Shown one piece after another: positions 8,909-18,785 of a stretch of 39,744 nt of DNA. Position 1 is the stretch's first letter; every line of letters begins with the position of its first letter. This DNA is from Bacteroidia bacterium. Lineage in GTDB: Bacteria; Bacteroidota; Bacteroidia; M30B66. Both the position numbers and the translations under genes were made by a program. The stretch is from contig JAIBAI010000027.1 of the NCBI GenBank assembly GCA_019695235.1, positions 1 through 39,744 of the forward strand. Direction: 5' to 3'. The notes under the pieces were generated by a model that saw only the letters and a program-made list of their open reading frames with translations, was not told where the DNA came from and did no database searches.

Positions 8909-9486
8909 GCGGTGATTTTGCTTACCCGGTTATTTTCTAACTTATATTTTTCGCCACTTTCAGGGCATTGTGCCAAGCCATCCGGCCCAAATTTGAGCTT
9001 GTGCCCATACTCGCTCATCCAGCCTGTTTGCCTTGCCGGATTTCCAATTACCAAGGCATAAGCAGGTACTTCTTTTGTTACTACTGCGCCTGCGCCAATA
9101 AATGCAAACGCGCCGATATTATGCCCGCAAACAATGGTGGCATTTGCCCCAATACTTGCTCCCTTGCCTACATGGGTTTTCATATATTGATTGCGGCGAA
9201 CAACAGCACTCCTTGGGTTGATTACATTGGTAAATACCATGCTGGGACCTAGAAAAACATCGTCGTCACAAACCACTCCAGTATATATTGAGACATTGTT
9301 TTGCACCTTCACATTGTTGCCCAACACCACTTCGGGTGATACAACAACGTTTTGACCCAGATTACAATTTTTGCCTAAAATACAACCGGGCATCACATGG
9401 CTGAAATGCCATATTTTACTTCCTTCTCCAATCTGGCAACCCTCATCAACAATGGCGGTTGGGTGCACAAAGTAATTTGCTTCCAT
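8905..9486 (-). CDS. wbpD: UDP-2-acetamido-3-amino-2,3-dideoxy-glucuronate N-acetyltransferase (WbpD/WlbB)
   Basis: WbpD acetylates the 3-amino group to give UDP-GlcNAc3NAcA. The 193-residue protein is a left-handed beta-helix enzyme with hexapeptide-type repeats through residues ~8-155 (for example [39 protein letters not shown]). It ends in a tail with CPESGEKY typical of this group. NPRSAVVRR and the [10 protein letters not shown] segment are also family signatures. The start overlaps the wbpB start region in the compact operon (4-base overlap with wbpB), and its own start lies 3 bases below the uxs stop. Confidence 0.88.
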   Translation of the reverse strand: MEANYFVHPTAIVDEGCQIGEGSKIWHFSHVMPGCILGKNCNLGQNVVVSPEVVLGNNVKVQNNVSIYTGVVCDDDVFLGPSMVFTNVINPRSAVVRRNQYMKTHVGKGASIGANATIVCGHNIGAFAFIGAGAVVTKEVPAYALVIGNPARQTGWMSEYGHKLKFGPDGLAQCPESGEKYKLENNRVSKITA

Positions 9487-9489
9487 CTG

Positions 9490-10473
9490 TCAGGCCGATT
9501 GAAAAGTTCTTGGTTTAATTTCCCATTCGGGCAATGCCCTGAAATAGTCCCAGGTAATTTTCAAGCCCTCAGAGCGGCTTACCTTCGGCTCCCATCCAAG
9601 TATCTCTCGGGCTTTCGCAATATCCGGCCTGCGTTGTTTTGGGTCGTCTTGGGGAAGAGGCTGTTGAATGATTTTCTGTTCGGTACCGGTGAGCTTTATT
9701 ATTTCTTCTGCAAAGTCTCCTATGCTTATTTCATCAGGGTTTCCGATATTCACCGGAAGGTGGTAATCACTGAGTAATAGCCTGAAAATCCCCTCGATAA
9801 GGTCTGATACGAAACAGAACGAACGGGTCTGTGAACCATCCCCAAAAACGGTAATATCTTCTCCTCTGAGTGCCTGACCCATAAAGGCCGGAAGCGCCCG
9901 GCCATCATTTAGCCGCATACGAGGTCCGTAGGTGTTAAATATTCGCACGATACGGGTTTCTAATCCGTGAAATGTATGGTAGGCCATGGTGATAGCCTCC
10001 TGAAAACGCTTGGCTTCGTCGTACACCCCGCGTGGTCCTATTGGGTTTACATTGCCCCAGTAGTCTTCATTTTGCGGATGCACCGTCGGGTCGCCGTACA
10101 CCTCAGAAGTAGAGGCAATGAGCATCCGGGCCTTTTTAACCCTTGCAAGACCCAGCAGGTTATGCGTACCTAAAGAGCCTACCTTTAATGTCTGAATAGG
10201 TATTTTCAGGTAGTCAATCGGGCTGGCAGGTGAAGCAAAGTGAAGGATATAATCTAAGTCGCCCGGTACAAAAACGAACTTTGATACATCATGATGGTAG
10301 AATTCAAAATGTTCGTGCTTAAACAGGTGCTCGATATTTTGCAAGCTGCCGGTAATGAGGTTGTCCATGCCTACCACGCGGCAACCTTCTGCAATAAACC
10401 TGTCGCAGAGGTGCGAACCCAAAAAGCCCGCAGCTCCTGTAATTAGTACCCTTTTACCACTGATGTTCTGCAT
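9490..10473 (-). CDS. uxs: UDP-glucuronate decarboxylase (UDP-xylose synthase)
   Basis: The enzyme decarboxylates UDP-glucuronate through a 4-keto intermediate to UDP-xylose. The 327-residue SDR has [11 protein letters not shown] at residues 12-22, FASPASP (79-85), catalytic STSEVYGDP (Thr122, Ser123, Glu124) and GVYDEAKR (Tyr151, Lys155). [10 protein letters not shown] and the [12 protein letters not shown] segment are hallmarks of UXS proteins. It shares one base with the upstream ugd gene (stop/start TAATG), so ugd and uxs are coupled and form the two-step route UDP-Glc to UDP-GlcA to UDP-Xyl. It interrupts the wbp gene series, showing that several precursor pathways were assembled in one operon. 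Confidence 0.93.
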   Translation of the reverse strand: MQNISGKRVLITGAAGFLGSHLCDRFIAEGCRVVGMDNLITGSLQNIEHLFKHEHFEFYHHDVSKFVFVPGDLDYILHFASPASPIDYLKIPIQTLKVGSLGTHNLLGLARVKKARMLIASTSEVYGDPTVHPQNEDYWGNVNPIGPRGVYDEAKRFQEAITMAYHTFHGLETRIVRIFNTYGPRMRLNDGRALPAFMGQALRGEDITVFGDGSQTRSFCFVSDLIEGIFRLLLSDYHLPVNIGNPDEISIGDFAEEIIKLTGTEQKIIQQPLPQDDPKQRRPDIAKAREILGWEPKVSRSEGLKITWDYFRALPEWEIKPRTFQSA

Positions 10474-11798
10474 TATTTTGATTTTTTGACTAATTTACGA
10501 CCAATGCTGTAATAAGTGAACCCGGCTTTTTTTATTTGGTCGGAGGTGTAAAGATTCCGGCCATCAAAAATCACTTTCTGCCCCATTTGTTTGTACATCT
10601 GGTCGAAATCAGGATTTCTGAAGGCAGCCCATTCAGTGCAAATCAGGAGGGCATCAGCACCTTCAAGGGCTTCATATTGCGTAGCTGCATAGTTGATTTT
10701 TTTACCATACAACTTTTTTACATTGTTCATGGCTTCCGGGTCAAATGCAACAACCTGTGCCCCTCCTTCAAGTAACTCATCAATCATATACAGGGCAGGC
10801 GCTTCACGGATGTCATCCGTATCCGGCTTAAACGAAAGCCCCCATACGGCAATTTTTTTCCCCTCCAGCTTATTGCTGAAAAACTTCTTCAATCGAGGCA
10901 TCAGAATAGTCTTCTGTCGCTCGTTGATTTGCATCACAGATTCTAATATTTTAAACTCATATCCGGCATCAGAGGCCGACTTCACGAGTGCTTTCACATC
11001 CTTAGGGAAACAACTGCCGCCATAGCCAATGCCCGGAAAGAGGAATCTTTTGCCTATGCGTTGATCAGAACCAATGCCTATTCGTACCAGGTCAACGTCA
11101 GCACCCAACAGCTCACAAAGATTTGCCACCTCGTTCATAAACGAAATTTTGGTAGCTAAAAATGAATTGGCAGCGTATTTGGTCAACTCAGCCGAGCGCT
11201 CATCCATAAACAAAATAGGATTGCCCTGGCGTACAAAGGGCAGGTACAGCTCCTCCATCATCTTTCTGGCTCTTGTTGATGTAGTACCAACCACAACCCG
11301 ATCGGGCTTCATGAAATCTTCAACGGCGTAACCTTCACGTAGGAATTCGGGGTTTGAAACCACATCGAACTCAGCAGTAGCATTGGCCGCAATTGCCTTG
11401 TGTACCTTCTCGGCAGTACCAACCGGTACGGTACTTTTATCAATAATTACCTTGTATTCGGTATTTATCAGATGACCTAATTGCTCAGCAACGCCTAAAA
11501 TATAGCTCAAATCAGCCGAACCATCCTCACCGGGAGGGGTTGGGAGGGCTAAGAAAATCAGTTGTGACTGGCCAACTGCCTCTTTTAAATCAGTTGTAAA
11601 TTTTAACCTTTTTTGTTTGATATTCCGGTCAAAAATTACATCTAACTGGGGTTCAAAAATGGTAAGTGTACCTTTTCGGAGTTTGGTAATTTTTTCCTGG
11701 TCAATATCAACGCAAATCACATGGTTGCCCGACTCCGCCAGGCAGGTACCTGTTACCAGCCCAACATACCCTGTTCCGATTACTGCAATGTTCTTCAT
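10473..11798 (-). CDS. ugd: UDP-glucose 6-dehydrogenase
   Basis: Ugd oxidises UDP-glucose twice to UDP-glucuronate with NAD. The 441-residue protein has the N-terminal motif [12 protein letters not shown] (residues 6-17), KSTVPVGT (121-128), SNPEFLREG, the lysine of [12 protein letters not shown] (Lys207) and the catalytic GGSCFPKD (Cys263). The C-terminal UDP-binding part has [16 protein letters not shown]. Its product is the substrate of Uxs, which is encoded immediately downstream with a 1-base overlap. The start overlaps the wbpE stop by 4 bases (ATGA). Confidence 0.95.
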   Translation of the reverse strand: MKNIAVIGTGYVGLVTGTCLAESGNHVICVDIDQEKITKLRKGTLTIFEPQLDVIFDRNIKQKRLKFTTDLKEAVGQSQLIFLALPTPPGEDGSADLSYILGVAEQLGHLINTEYKVIIDKSTVPVGTAEKVHKAIAANATAEFDVVSNPEFLREGYAVEDFMKPDRVVVGTTSTRARKMMEELYLPFVRQGNPILFMDERSAELTKYAANSFLATKISFMNEVANLCELLGADVDLVRIGIGSDQRIGKRFLFPGIGYGGSCFPKDVKALVKSASDAGYEFKILESVMQINERQKTILMPRLKKFFSNKLEGKKIAVWGLSFKPDTDDIREAPALYMIDELLEGGAQVVAFDPEAMNNVKKLYGKKINYAATQYEALEGADALLICTEWAAFRNPDFDQMYKQMGQKVIFDGRNLYTSDQIKKAGFTYYSIGRKLVKKSK

Positions 11799-12931
11799 TT
11801 GCCTGTGTTAAAAAATTCAAGTACGGTTTGAATGATATGTGCCAGTTGGTCGTCCTGCATTTCGGTATGCATGGGTAAAGAAATCACCCGCCGGCAAAGG
11901 TCTTCTGTTACAGGAAAATCACCCTCACGATACCTGCTGTCGAGATATGCTTTCTGCATGTGCAATGGTACCGGATAATAAATCATCGCCGGAACTGCTT
12001 TGCTTTCAAGAAATTCTTTCATTTGATCACGCTTGCTGCCATCAGTCAGCAAAGTGTATTGGTGAAACACATGGCTTGACCAGGGGGCACGCACAGGTAC
12101 GGTTAAGCCTTGAATACCTGAAAATGCCTGGTCGTAAACATCTGCCAGGCGCTGTCTTGACGCAGCATAACTATCTAACTCCCTGAGCTTTACAGTTAAA
12201 ATAGCTGCCTGCAAGGTATCTAGCCTTGAGTTAACGCCTACCTCATCATGATAATAACGAACCCGCTGGCCATGATTGGCAATCATGCGTATTTTTTGTG
12301 CTAATTCGTCATCATTTGTAAAAAGGGCACCTCCGTCTCCGTAGCATCCTAAGTTTTTCGATGGAAAGAAAGATGTAGCCCCAATGGTGCCGATGGTTCC
12401 TGCTTTTTTACGGTTGCCGTTGGCATAAATATAATCTGCTCCGATAGCCTGTGCAGTATCTTCAATCAGATGAATACCGTATTTCTTTGCAATAGCTTCA
12501 AGCTGTTCCATCTTACAGCATTGGCCGAACAGGTGCACCGGTACAATGGCTTTTGTTTTATCTGTGATTGCCTTTTCAACGGCTACAGGGTCAATTGTAA
12601 AAGTTTCAGGGTCAACATCTACCAATACTGGTTTCAAGCCAAGCAAGGCAATGACCTCTGCTGTGGCCACATAGGTAAAGCTGGCCGTAATAACTTCATC
12701 TCCGGGTTTTAAGCCCAATGCCATCATGGCTATCTGGAGCGCATCCGTTCCGTTGGCACAGGGTATTACATGCTTCACCGAAAGATAGGTTTCTAAGTTC
12801 TGCTGAAACGTCTTTACTTGTGGGCCTTGTATAAATGCTGTGCTATCAATAACTTCCTGAATGGCCTTATCAATTTCAGGTTTTATCTTCCTGTATTGTG
12901 CCTTCAGGTCTACCATCTGTATTGGGTTCAT
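11795..12931 (-). CDS. wbpE: PLP-dependent aminotransferase, DegT/DnrJ/EryC1 family (WbpE)
   Basis: WbpE transfers an amino group, from glutamate in the family, to C3 of the UDP-3-keto-GlcNAcA made by WbpB. The 378-residue protein has the family start MVDLKAQY, the CANGTDAL phosphate-binding region (58-65), EDTAQAIGA with the PLP-binding Asp158, and the PLP lysine in FFPSKNLG (Lys192). NHGQ and the GVNSRLDTLQAA region complete the signature. It is the first gene of the ten-gene operon. Upstream, the minus-strand bases at 12958-12951 read TAACTTCG, one mismatch from TAnnTTTG, and no good -33 box was seen, so the operon promoter is not firmly located. Confidence 0.9.
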   Translation of the reverse strand: MNPIQMVDLKAQYRKIKPEIDKAIQEVIDSTAFIQGPQVKTFQQNLETYLSVKHVIPCANGTDALQIAMMALGLKPGDEVITASFTYVATAEVIALLGLKPVLVDVDPETFTIDPVAVEKAITDKTKAIVPVHLFGQCCKMEQLEAIAKKYGIHLIEDTAQAIGADYIYANGNRKKAGTIGTIGATSFFPSKNLGCYGDGGALFTNDDELAQKIRMIANHGQRVRYYHDEVGVNSRLDTLQAAILTVKLRELDSYAASRQRLADVYDQAFSGIQGLTVPVRAPWSSHVFHQYTLLTDGSKRDQMKEFLESKAVPAMIYYPVPLHMQKAYLDSRYREGDFPVTEDLCRRVISLPMHTEMQDDQLAHIIQTVLEFFNTGK

Positions 12932-13130
12932 ACCTGTTGAAAAATTGGCGCGAAGTTAAGGAATTTGAACATTCACATAAGAACCTGATTGCGAAGACCG
13001 GGCGGCATGCCTAACATTAATTTTTGCCCGCAATCTTACATCTGTAATTATCTGGCGGTTCAGCCCGTCAAAACAGGTAACAATAAAAGCGCGAAAGGGT
13101 AAGACCAATTATAATAAGAGTCAGCACCCC

Positions 13131-16100
13131 ATGAAAAGAATATTACATCAGGCAAAACAGAAAAGCTTTGGGCTTATCTTCTTTTTCTTTGGCATTTTGG
13201 CGCTTTTACCGACTGCCGGAGCTACTTCGTATACATGGACGGGTGCAGTTAGCAACGAATGGGGCAATCCACTCAACTGGTCGCCCTCAACAGGTTTCCC
13301 TGATTTAGGTGATGATGTAACCATCAATTCGGCTTCAAACAACCCGCTTTATGAAGAAATTTCAGGTTTAAACGACTTTACCATCAATTCGGGCAGTCTG
13401 GATCTTTCGGGGTTTACGATTTTAATAAGTGGCACCGCATCGTTTAACGGAGGCACTATCAGCAATGGTGGTGTGAATTGTTCAGGCACCACGACAACAC
13501 TTGCCGGGACTGTCTTTGCATCAGGGGTTGGTTTGACTATCAATTCAGCAAATGTGTATTTTAATGGTGGCACTTTCAACGGCGCAGTTGCTGTTACCAA
13601 AAGCGGTTCTGGCGACAACACCTCCGATGGAGGCAATACCTTTAAAGGCACTTTCAGCTTAACCAACTCGGGTAGCGGTACAGTGACCTTTGCAAGTGTT
13701 GATGCGGATATCTTTGAACAGACTGCTACTTTTACCAATTCAGGCCCTGGTCTTACACAACTTTGTTACACCGCTGCAGGAAATCAGTTTCAGGGTAATC
13801 TGGTATTTAATTCTACCGGTTCAAGCCAGGGCATACGCATGGGTCAGAACAGCGGTACAGCAAGTCTTTCATCCGGATACACTTTTTCTATTGGCGGTTC
13901 TGGTTTCTCAGCCGGTGACTTGCGCCTTAAAAATTTTACACAAAGTGGCTCAACCGCCCAAAGTATCACCCTTTCAAGTGCGGCAGCATTGTATATTGAA
14001 TCAGGTTGCACCTTTAATGGCGCCGTAACATTCTCATCACCAAACGTTTACATTAATGGCGCACAATTTGCATCAACGGCTGATATAACTAAAACAGGCT
14101 CCAACTCCAACCAAAGCCTCGGAAATAATACTTTCAGTGCTGATGCCACGCTGGTCAATACCGGAAGTGGTGATTTTATCCTGGGCGTTTCAAACCCTGA
14201 TACCTTTAACGGGACAGCCACCTTCAGAAATTCAGGCAGCGGCACTTTATTTGTTGCCCACGTTGCTTCCGGCACCTTATTTAACGAAAACCTCATTGTT
14301 AGTTCAACCGGTTCGAGTAAAGGCGTTCGTTTTGGCCAGAACGGCGGTTCTTCAACACTGGCCTCAGGTAAAACGCTTAGCATTGGTGGTTCTGGTTTTT
14401 CTGCCGGAAGCCTTCGCCTTAGGAATTTCACCCAAACAGGTAGTACAGCTCAAACTTTGAATGTTACCTCCGGCTCAGCCGCCTTGTACCTTGAAACAGG
14501 CAGTACCTTTAATGGTTCTGTGAGCTTTACCTTCCCCCAACTTTATTTAAGTGGCAGCACCTTTCAAAGTACGGCCTCGCTTACCAAGCGTGGAGCAACT
14601 GATAATTCAGGTGCAGGTGGATGTACCTTTAACAGCACTGCCACCATTGTCAACAGCGGTTCCGGACGACTCAACTTAGGAACGGCCAGTCCGGATATTT
14701 TTAACGACAATCTGGTAATTACCTGCTCAGGAAGCAGCATGATTCAGCTGGCACATACGGCGGCTGCAACCCAGTTTAACGGCAATATTGAACTAAACTC
14801 AACAGGCTCGAGCGCCGGGATTCGCTTCGGTCAAAACGGAGGAACCTCTTCACTTGCCAGCACCAAAACTATTACCATTGGTAGCGGAGGCTTTGAAACA
14901 GGTGATTTAACTTTCAACGGGTTTACCCAAACCGGTGCTACTGCACAATCTATTACCGAAATGACTTATCCGGCTGTACTTATTTTAGGTACCGGCTCAA
15001 CATTTAACGGGGCCGTAACTTTTGCAGCGCCCAGGGTATTGCTCAATGGTGCCACCTTTAACGCCAGTGCAAGTATTACCAAAAACAGTTCTGATCAGGA
15101 TTTAAGCGACGGAGGCAACACCTTCAACGATGTATGTACGATTATCAACAGTGGTGATGGCGAAATGGTGCTGGCAAACCTGAATCCCGATGTTTTCAAT
15201 GATGACCTTGAAATTGAAAACATCAGCTCTGACGTCATCAACGTAGCTTATGGCGCAACAGGCACAGAATTTAACGGCAATCTCATCGTGAACAGCAATG
15301 GCTCAGCAGGAGGTATTCGTTTCGGCCAGAATAGTGGAACATCAACACTTGCAAGCGGCAAAACCATCACTATTGGCGGTTCAGGATTTACTTCCGGTGA
15401 TTTACGCCTTGCATGGTTTACACAGAATGGTTCCACATCACAAAGTTTGACCAGTTTTGGCGGCACCGTTGATTTATACCTTGAAGAAGGCACCACCTTT
15501 AACGGAACCGTTACCTTTACAAGCCCGGGCATGTTCCTCAATGGTGCCACCTACAATGCAGATGCAACACTCACCAAAACAGGTGCTGGATTTAATCTTT
15601 CAAATGGCGGAAATACATTTAACGGAATTACCAAAATTTTTAATACCGGCACTGGTTCTTTTGTGCTTGGCGGCTCATATAGCGACACTTTTAACGAGAA
15701 AGTGACCTTTAACCAACAAACAGCTTATACCCTTTATCCGGCCTATACCACCAATTGCTACTTCAAGAAAGACATTAGTACTGTTGGCTCCAATACCACA
15801 GTGATTTTTGCAAGCAATGGCGGACGTGTGACGGTAAATGGAACCAGCGCACAACGTATAGAAGGTGACGGAGGTAAGTCGCCCGAGTTTTACAACCTGA
15901 CAGTAAATAAATCATCCGGAACCCTTGCCCTGAATGTACCGGTGAACATTTCGAACAACCTTACCTTAACGCTTGGGAATATTTCTTCAAATGCCATCAA
16001 TCTGCTTACAATACTTGATAATGCAACGGTAAGCGGGGTATCTAACAGCAGCTACGTAAGTGGCCCGGTACGCAAAGAAGGTAATGATGCCTTTACCTTC

Positions 16101-17054
16101 CCTGTTGGCAAAGGTGGCTATTACAGGCCTATTGCAATTTCTGCTCCCTCGGCAACCAATCATCATTTTACCGCTGAATTTTTCCTTGCGAATTCTGATG
16201 GCTCCTATTCACATTCGAGCAAAGACGCATCTTTGCACCATCTGAGTACTTGTGAGTACTGGATTCTCAACCGTACCAACGGAAGCTCAAATGTAAACGT
16301 AACCTTAAGCTGGGATGCCCCAAGTTGCGGCGTTACCAACCTTGGCGACCTGAAGGTAGCACGCTGGAATGGTTCACAATGGAAAGACCATGGGAATGGT
16401 GGAACAAGCGGAGGTACAAGCAGTGGAACTATTGTCACTGCCGCTGCTGTAACAAGTTTCAGCCCCTTTACACTTTCATCAAATTCTGAAGAAAATCCGC
16501 TCCCTGTAAACCTGTTGCATTTCCAGGCAACTGTTGAAACTGAAAGCAAGGTATTGCTCGAATGGGCTACCACATCTGAAAACAACAGCGATTATTTCAG
16601 TATCGAAGCCAGTACCGATGCAGTAAACTATCACGAAGTATCAAGGGTTTCTGCTGCCGGTAACAGTAATGTATTGCTTGAATACCGTGCCTTCGACAAT
16701 GCTCCGGCATCTGACATTTCATACTATCGCCTAAAGCAGGTTGACCTTGATGGTAAGTTTACGTACTCTAACATAGAGGTAGCAAACATCCCAACCCTGT
16801 GGCGCAACGAAATGATTATCAGCCCCAACCCTGTTATTCATTTCATGGATGTGCGTATTGACCCCGACAGGTTCTCTTTGCCAGAGATAGAATTGGTTGA
16901 TATCCAGGGGCGCACAATACTCAGCCGATCTGCTTATCTGGTTGACCCAAGCAATCCATTACGACTTGACCTGAATACAGTTCCTGCCGGATTGTATTTC
17001 CTGAAAATATCAGAAAATGGCTTTGTAGCCACAAAAAGGGTAATCAAGCGCTAA
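13131..17054 (+). CDS. Large secreted repeat protein with T9SS C-terminal sorting domain
   Basis: A 1307-residue protein probably exported by Sec and then by T9SS to the cell surface or medium. Residues 1-32 are a signal peptide: basic start, then a hydrophobic run ending in TAGATS. A WTG..SNEWGNPLNW segment follows, a motif often seen at the start of Bacteroidota surface proteins. Residues ~150-900 consist of ~165-residue repeats. The GI/VR-x-GQN motif occurs at residues 234, 398, 563 and 728, and a second motif (N/C-TF...N-G-G...PD-x-FN) occurs five times. The pattern of short beta strands rich in Gly, Ser, Thr and Asn suggests a beta-solenoid. Residues ~1110-1220 resemble the linker domain common before sorting signals. 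The last ~80 residues (SPNPVIHFMDV to VIKR) are a type A sorting domain. The role is unknown; adhesion or matrix is plausible. The stop is 6 bases from the lpdA stop. Confidence 0.85.
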   Translation: MKRILHQAKQKSFGLIFFFFGILALLPTAGATSYTWTGAVSNEWGNPLNWSPSTGFPDLGDDVTINSASNNPLYEEISGLNDFTINSGSLDLSGFTILISGTASFNGGTISNGGVNCSGTTTTLAGTVFASGVGLTINSANVYFNGGTFNGAVAVTKSGSGDNTSDGGNTFKGTFSLTNSGSGTVTFASVDADIFEQTATFTNSGPGLTQLCYTAAGNQFQGNLVFNSTGSSQGIRMGQNSGTASLSSGYTFSIGGSGFSAGDLRLKNFTQSGSTAQSITLSSAAALYIESGCTFNGAVTFSSPNVYINGAQFASTADITKTGSNSNQSLGNNTFSADATLVNTGSGDFILGVSNPDTFNGTATFRNSGSGTLFVAHVASGTLFNENLIVSSTGSSKGVRFGQNGGSSTLASGKTLSIGGSGFSAGSLRLRNFTQTGSTAQTLNVTSGSAALYLETGSTFNGSVSFTFPQLYLSGSTFQSTASLTKRGATDNSGAGGCTFNSTATIVNSGSGRLNLGTASPDIFNDNLVITCSGSSMIQLAHTAAATQFNGNIELNSTGSSAGIRFGQNGGTSSLASTKTITIGSGGFETGDLTFNGFTQTGATAQSITEMTYPAVLILGTGSTFNGAVTFAAPRVLLNGATFNASASITKNSSDQDLSDGGNTFNDVCTIINSGDGEMVLANLNPDVFNDDLEIENISSDVINVAYGATGTEFNGNLIVNSNGSAGGIRFGQNSGTSTLASGKTITIGGSGFTSGDLRLAWFTQNGSTSQSLTSFGGTVDLYLEEGTTFNGTVTFTSPGMFLNGATYNADATLTKTGAGFNLSNGGNTFNGITKIFNTGTGSFVLGGSYSDTFNEKVTFNQQTAYTLYPAYTTNCYFKKDISTVGSNTTVIFASNGGRVTVNGTSAQRIEGDGGKSPEFYNLTVNKSSGTLALNVPVNISNNLTLTLGNISSNAINLLTILDNATVSGVSNSSYVSGPVRKEGNDAFTFPVGKGGYYRPIAISAPSATNHHFTAEFFLANSDGSYSHSSKDASLHHLSTCEYWILNRTNGSSNVNVTLSWDAPSCGVTNLGDLKVARWNGSQWKDHGNGGTSGGTSSGTIVTAAAVTSFSPFTLSSNSEENPLPVNLLHFQATVETESKVLLEWATTSENNSDYFSIEASTDAVNYHEVSRVSAAGNSNVLLEYRAFDNAPASDISYYRLKQVDLDGKFTYSNIEVANIPTLWRNEMIISPNPVIHFMDVRIDPDRFSLPEIELVDIQGRTILSRSAYLVDPSNPLRLDLNTVPAGLYFLKISENGFVATKRVIKR
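13830..15810 (+). repeat. Four-fold ~495-bp coding repeat inside the T9SS cargo gene
   Basis: The codons for GI/VR-x-GQN begin at 13830, 14322, 14817 and 15312, a spacing of 492-495 bases (164-165 codons). After each come a Ser/Thr-rich strand, (I/V)GGSGF or a close variant, DLRL-like and FTQ-GSTAQ segments. DNA identity between copies is moderate, so these are old internal duplications kept at the protein level. Confidence 0.85.
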
Positions 17055-17060
17055 GCCTTC

Positions 17061-18464
17061 TCAGCTATGAATGGCTCTGTTGGCTGTTGCTGCCAGCGCT
17101 GCTTCTTTAAATGCTTCGGTAAAGGTGGGATGTGCATGGCAAATCCGTGAGATATCTTCGGCAGTAGCTTTGAACTCCATTGCCAGCACTGCTTCTGCAA
17201 TCATATCAGCAGCACGCGGGCCAATCATGTGTACTCCCAGTATTTCATCTGTTTGCTCATCAGCCAAAACCTTGATAAACCCATCAAGATCCATGCTGGC
17301 ACGTGCTCTGCCCGAAGCCCTGAATGGGAAACTTCCGGCTTTATACTTCCTGCCCTGCTCTTTTAATTGCTCCTCGGTATAACCTACGCATGCAACTTCA
17401 GGCCATGTGTAAACCACCCCCGGAATTAACAAGTGATTGATATGGGGCTTTTGTCCGGCAATAAACTCGGCAACGTATGTGCCCTCTTCTTCGGCCTTAT
17501 GAGCTAACATAGCGCCACGCACCACATCACCAATGGCATATATGCCTGGTACGCTTGTCTGACAATGCTCATTCACTGGTATTCTACCCCGCTCATCAGC
17601 CTTTAACCCGGCGTTTTCAAGTTGCAAGCCTGAAGTATACGGGCTTCTCCCAGTGGCAACCAGACAGATATCGCCTGTTAATTCAAGCTCCTTGCCATCT
17701 TTTAATGCTGTTGCCTTAACAACAACCTGCTTGTCTTTGGTAGTAGCAGAAGATACCTTATGGCCCAGGTAAAATTTAAAGCCCAGTTTGCCCAGAACAC
17801 GTTGCAGTTCTTTTGAAATAGCAGCGTCGGAGGTACCCACAACGCGGTCGGTATATTCAATCACCGACACCTTCGCACCGAGCCGGGCATAAACAGAGCC
17901 CAGCTCCAGGCCAATCACCCCGGCACCAATCACAATCATTTCTTTTGGAATCTCCTGAAGATTCAATGCTTCGGTTGAGCTGATAACCAGTTGTTTATCA
18001 AAATTTACCCCCGGAACTGATGAAGGTTTTGAACCTGTGGCAATGATTACGTTTTTTGCACCAATCTGCTCAGTTTCACTTTCTCCGGAAATTTGTATGG
18101 TATTGGCATTTACAAAAGCACCTGTTCCGCGTTTTACAGTTATCTTGTTTTTCTTCATCAGAAAATCAATACCTGCAACGGTTTGTTTTACTACCTCATT
18201 CTTGCGGTTGATCATTTTCGGCAAGTCAACCTGAAGGGCTTGCAGGTTGATGCCATGTTCGGCAAAAGCATGTTGGGCATTGTGATAATGCTCAGAAGAA
18301 TCAAGCAGTGCTTTCGACGGGATACAACCAACATTCAGGCAGGTGCCGCCCAGGTTTGCATATTTTTCAATCAGCACCGTCTTCATTCCCAATTGTGCGC
18401 AACGGATGGCGGCAACATACCCGCCAGGGCCAGAACCGATAATAGCTACATCAAACTGTTCCAT
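17061..18464 (-). CDS. lpdA: Dihydrolipoyl dehydrogenase (E3)
   Basis: E3 reoxidises dihydrolipoamide of the 2-oxoacid dehydrogenase complexes and the glycine cleavage system, passing electrons via FAD to NAD. The 467-residue protein has the FAD motif IIGSGPGGYVAA (8-19) and the redox disulfide in GGTCLNVGCIPSK (Cys42, Cys47). A second Rossmann motif, GAGVIGLELGSV, binds NAD. YAIGDVV is present, and the C-terminal active-site motif HAHPTFTEAF supplies the His-Glu pair for the partner subunit. Length and motifs are complete. It is a single gene here, with a well-formed promoter and a leader of about 10 bases. The E1 and E2 genes are not in the window. Confidence 0.96.
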   Translation of the reverse strand: MEQFDVAIIGSGPGGYVAAIRCAQLGMKTVLIEKYANLGGTCLNVGCIPSKALLDSSEHYHNAQHAFAEHGINLQALQVDLPKMINRKNEVVKQTVAGIDFLMKKNKITVKRGTGAFVNANTIQISGESETEQIGAKNVIIATGSKPSSVPGVNFDKQLVISSTEALNLQEIPKEMIVIGAGVIGLELGSVYARLGAKVSVIEYTDRVVGTSDAAISKELQRVLGKLGFKFYLGHKVSSATTKDKQVVVKATALKDGKELELTGDICLVATGRSPYTSGLQLENAGLKADERGRIPVNEHCQTSVPGIYAIGDVVRGAMLAHKAEEEGTYVAEFIAGQKPHINHLLIPGVVYTWPEVACVGYTEEQLKEQGRKYKAGSFPFRASGRARASMDLDGFIKVLADEQTDEILGVHMIGPRAADMIAEAVLAMEFKATAEDISRICHAHPTFTEAFKEAALAATANRAIHS

Positions 18465-18480
18465 AAGGTAAAAATTGCGG

Positions 18481-18511
18481 CAAAACTACAACATATCCGG
18501 CTTGAAACAAA
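18481..18511 (-). promoter_or_regulatory. lpdA promoter (TTTG-N19-TAGTTTTG)
   Basis: On the minus strand TTTG (18511-18508) is followed after 19 bases by TAGTTTTG (18488-18481). This matches the Bacteroidota consensus in both boxes and in spacing. The predicted transcript start is about 18474, leaving a leader of roughly 10 bases before the lpdA ATG at 18464. Confidence 0.65.
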
Positions 18512-18661
18512 TTCGTTCACTCCGGCAATCACAATGGCAATTGTTGCACAAGCTCCACTTACAGCAAAATAAATATGTAAACATTAAAAATTAGATTTGC
18601 TGCTATAGCATTAAGCTGCATAAGCCGGGCTGCACATGTTTCTGTTGAAAGTTTATTGTAC

Positions 18662-18691
18662 TTTGCATCTTGGTTCTCATTTGTATCTTTG
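18662..18691 (+). promoter_or_regulatory. Putative promoter of the Fic gene
   Basis: TATCTTTG (18684-18691) is a perfect TAnnTTTG match. TTTG at 18662-18665 lies 18 bases upstream, one short of the usual 19-20. The Fic ATG is about 95 bases downstream. Confidence 0.45.
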
Positions 18692-18785
18692 GTGTTCCGG
18701 TAGCCATCGGAAGCCGGCCTCACGGCAGGTTATTATACATATCATTTTCAAAAAAACCCCAGAAGATATTAGAAGATTTTGAGCA

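Larger units (their letters stand above)
18465..18785. other. Divergent intergenic region between lpdA and the Fic gene
   Basis: These 321 bp hold the lpdA promoter on the left and a TATCTTTG box for the Fic gene on the right. I saw no RNA gene or small reading frame with support. Confidence 0.5.

Noticed and set aside
425-10473. Multiple SDR epimerase genes with similar Gly-rich starts, looking like recent tandem duplication
   Set aside because: The proteins have different family-specific catalytic motifs and low overall similarity, so they are old paralogues gathered in an operon.
14048-16585. Several 100-130-residue reading frames on the minus strand inside the large repeat protein gene, and others on the plus strand in a second frame
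   Set aside because: They follow the repeat periodicity of the real gene and have Pro/Leu/Val-biased composition typical of shadow frames; none has a recognisable domain.
18093-18572. 159-codon plus-strand frame opposite lpdA
   Set aside because: It lies within the N-terminal coding region and promoter of lpdA, has no domain, and is best explained as an antisense shadow.
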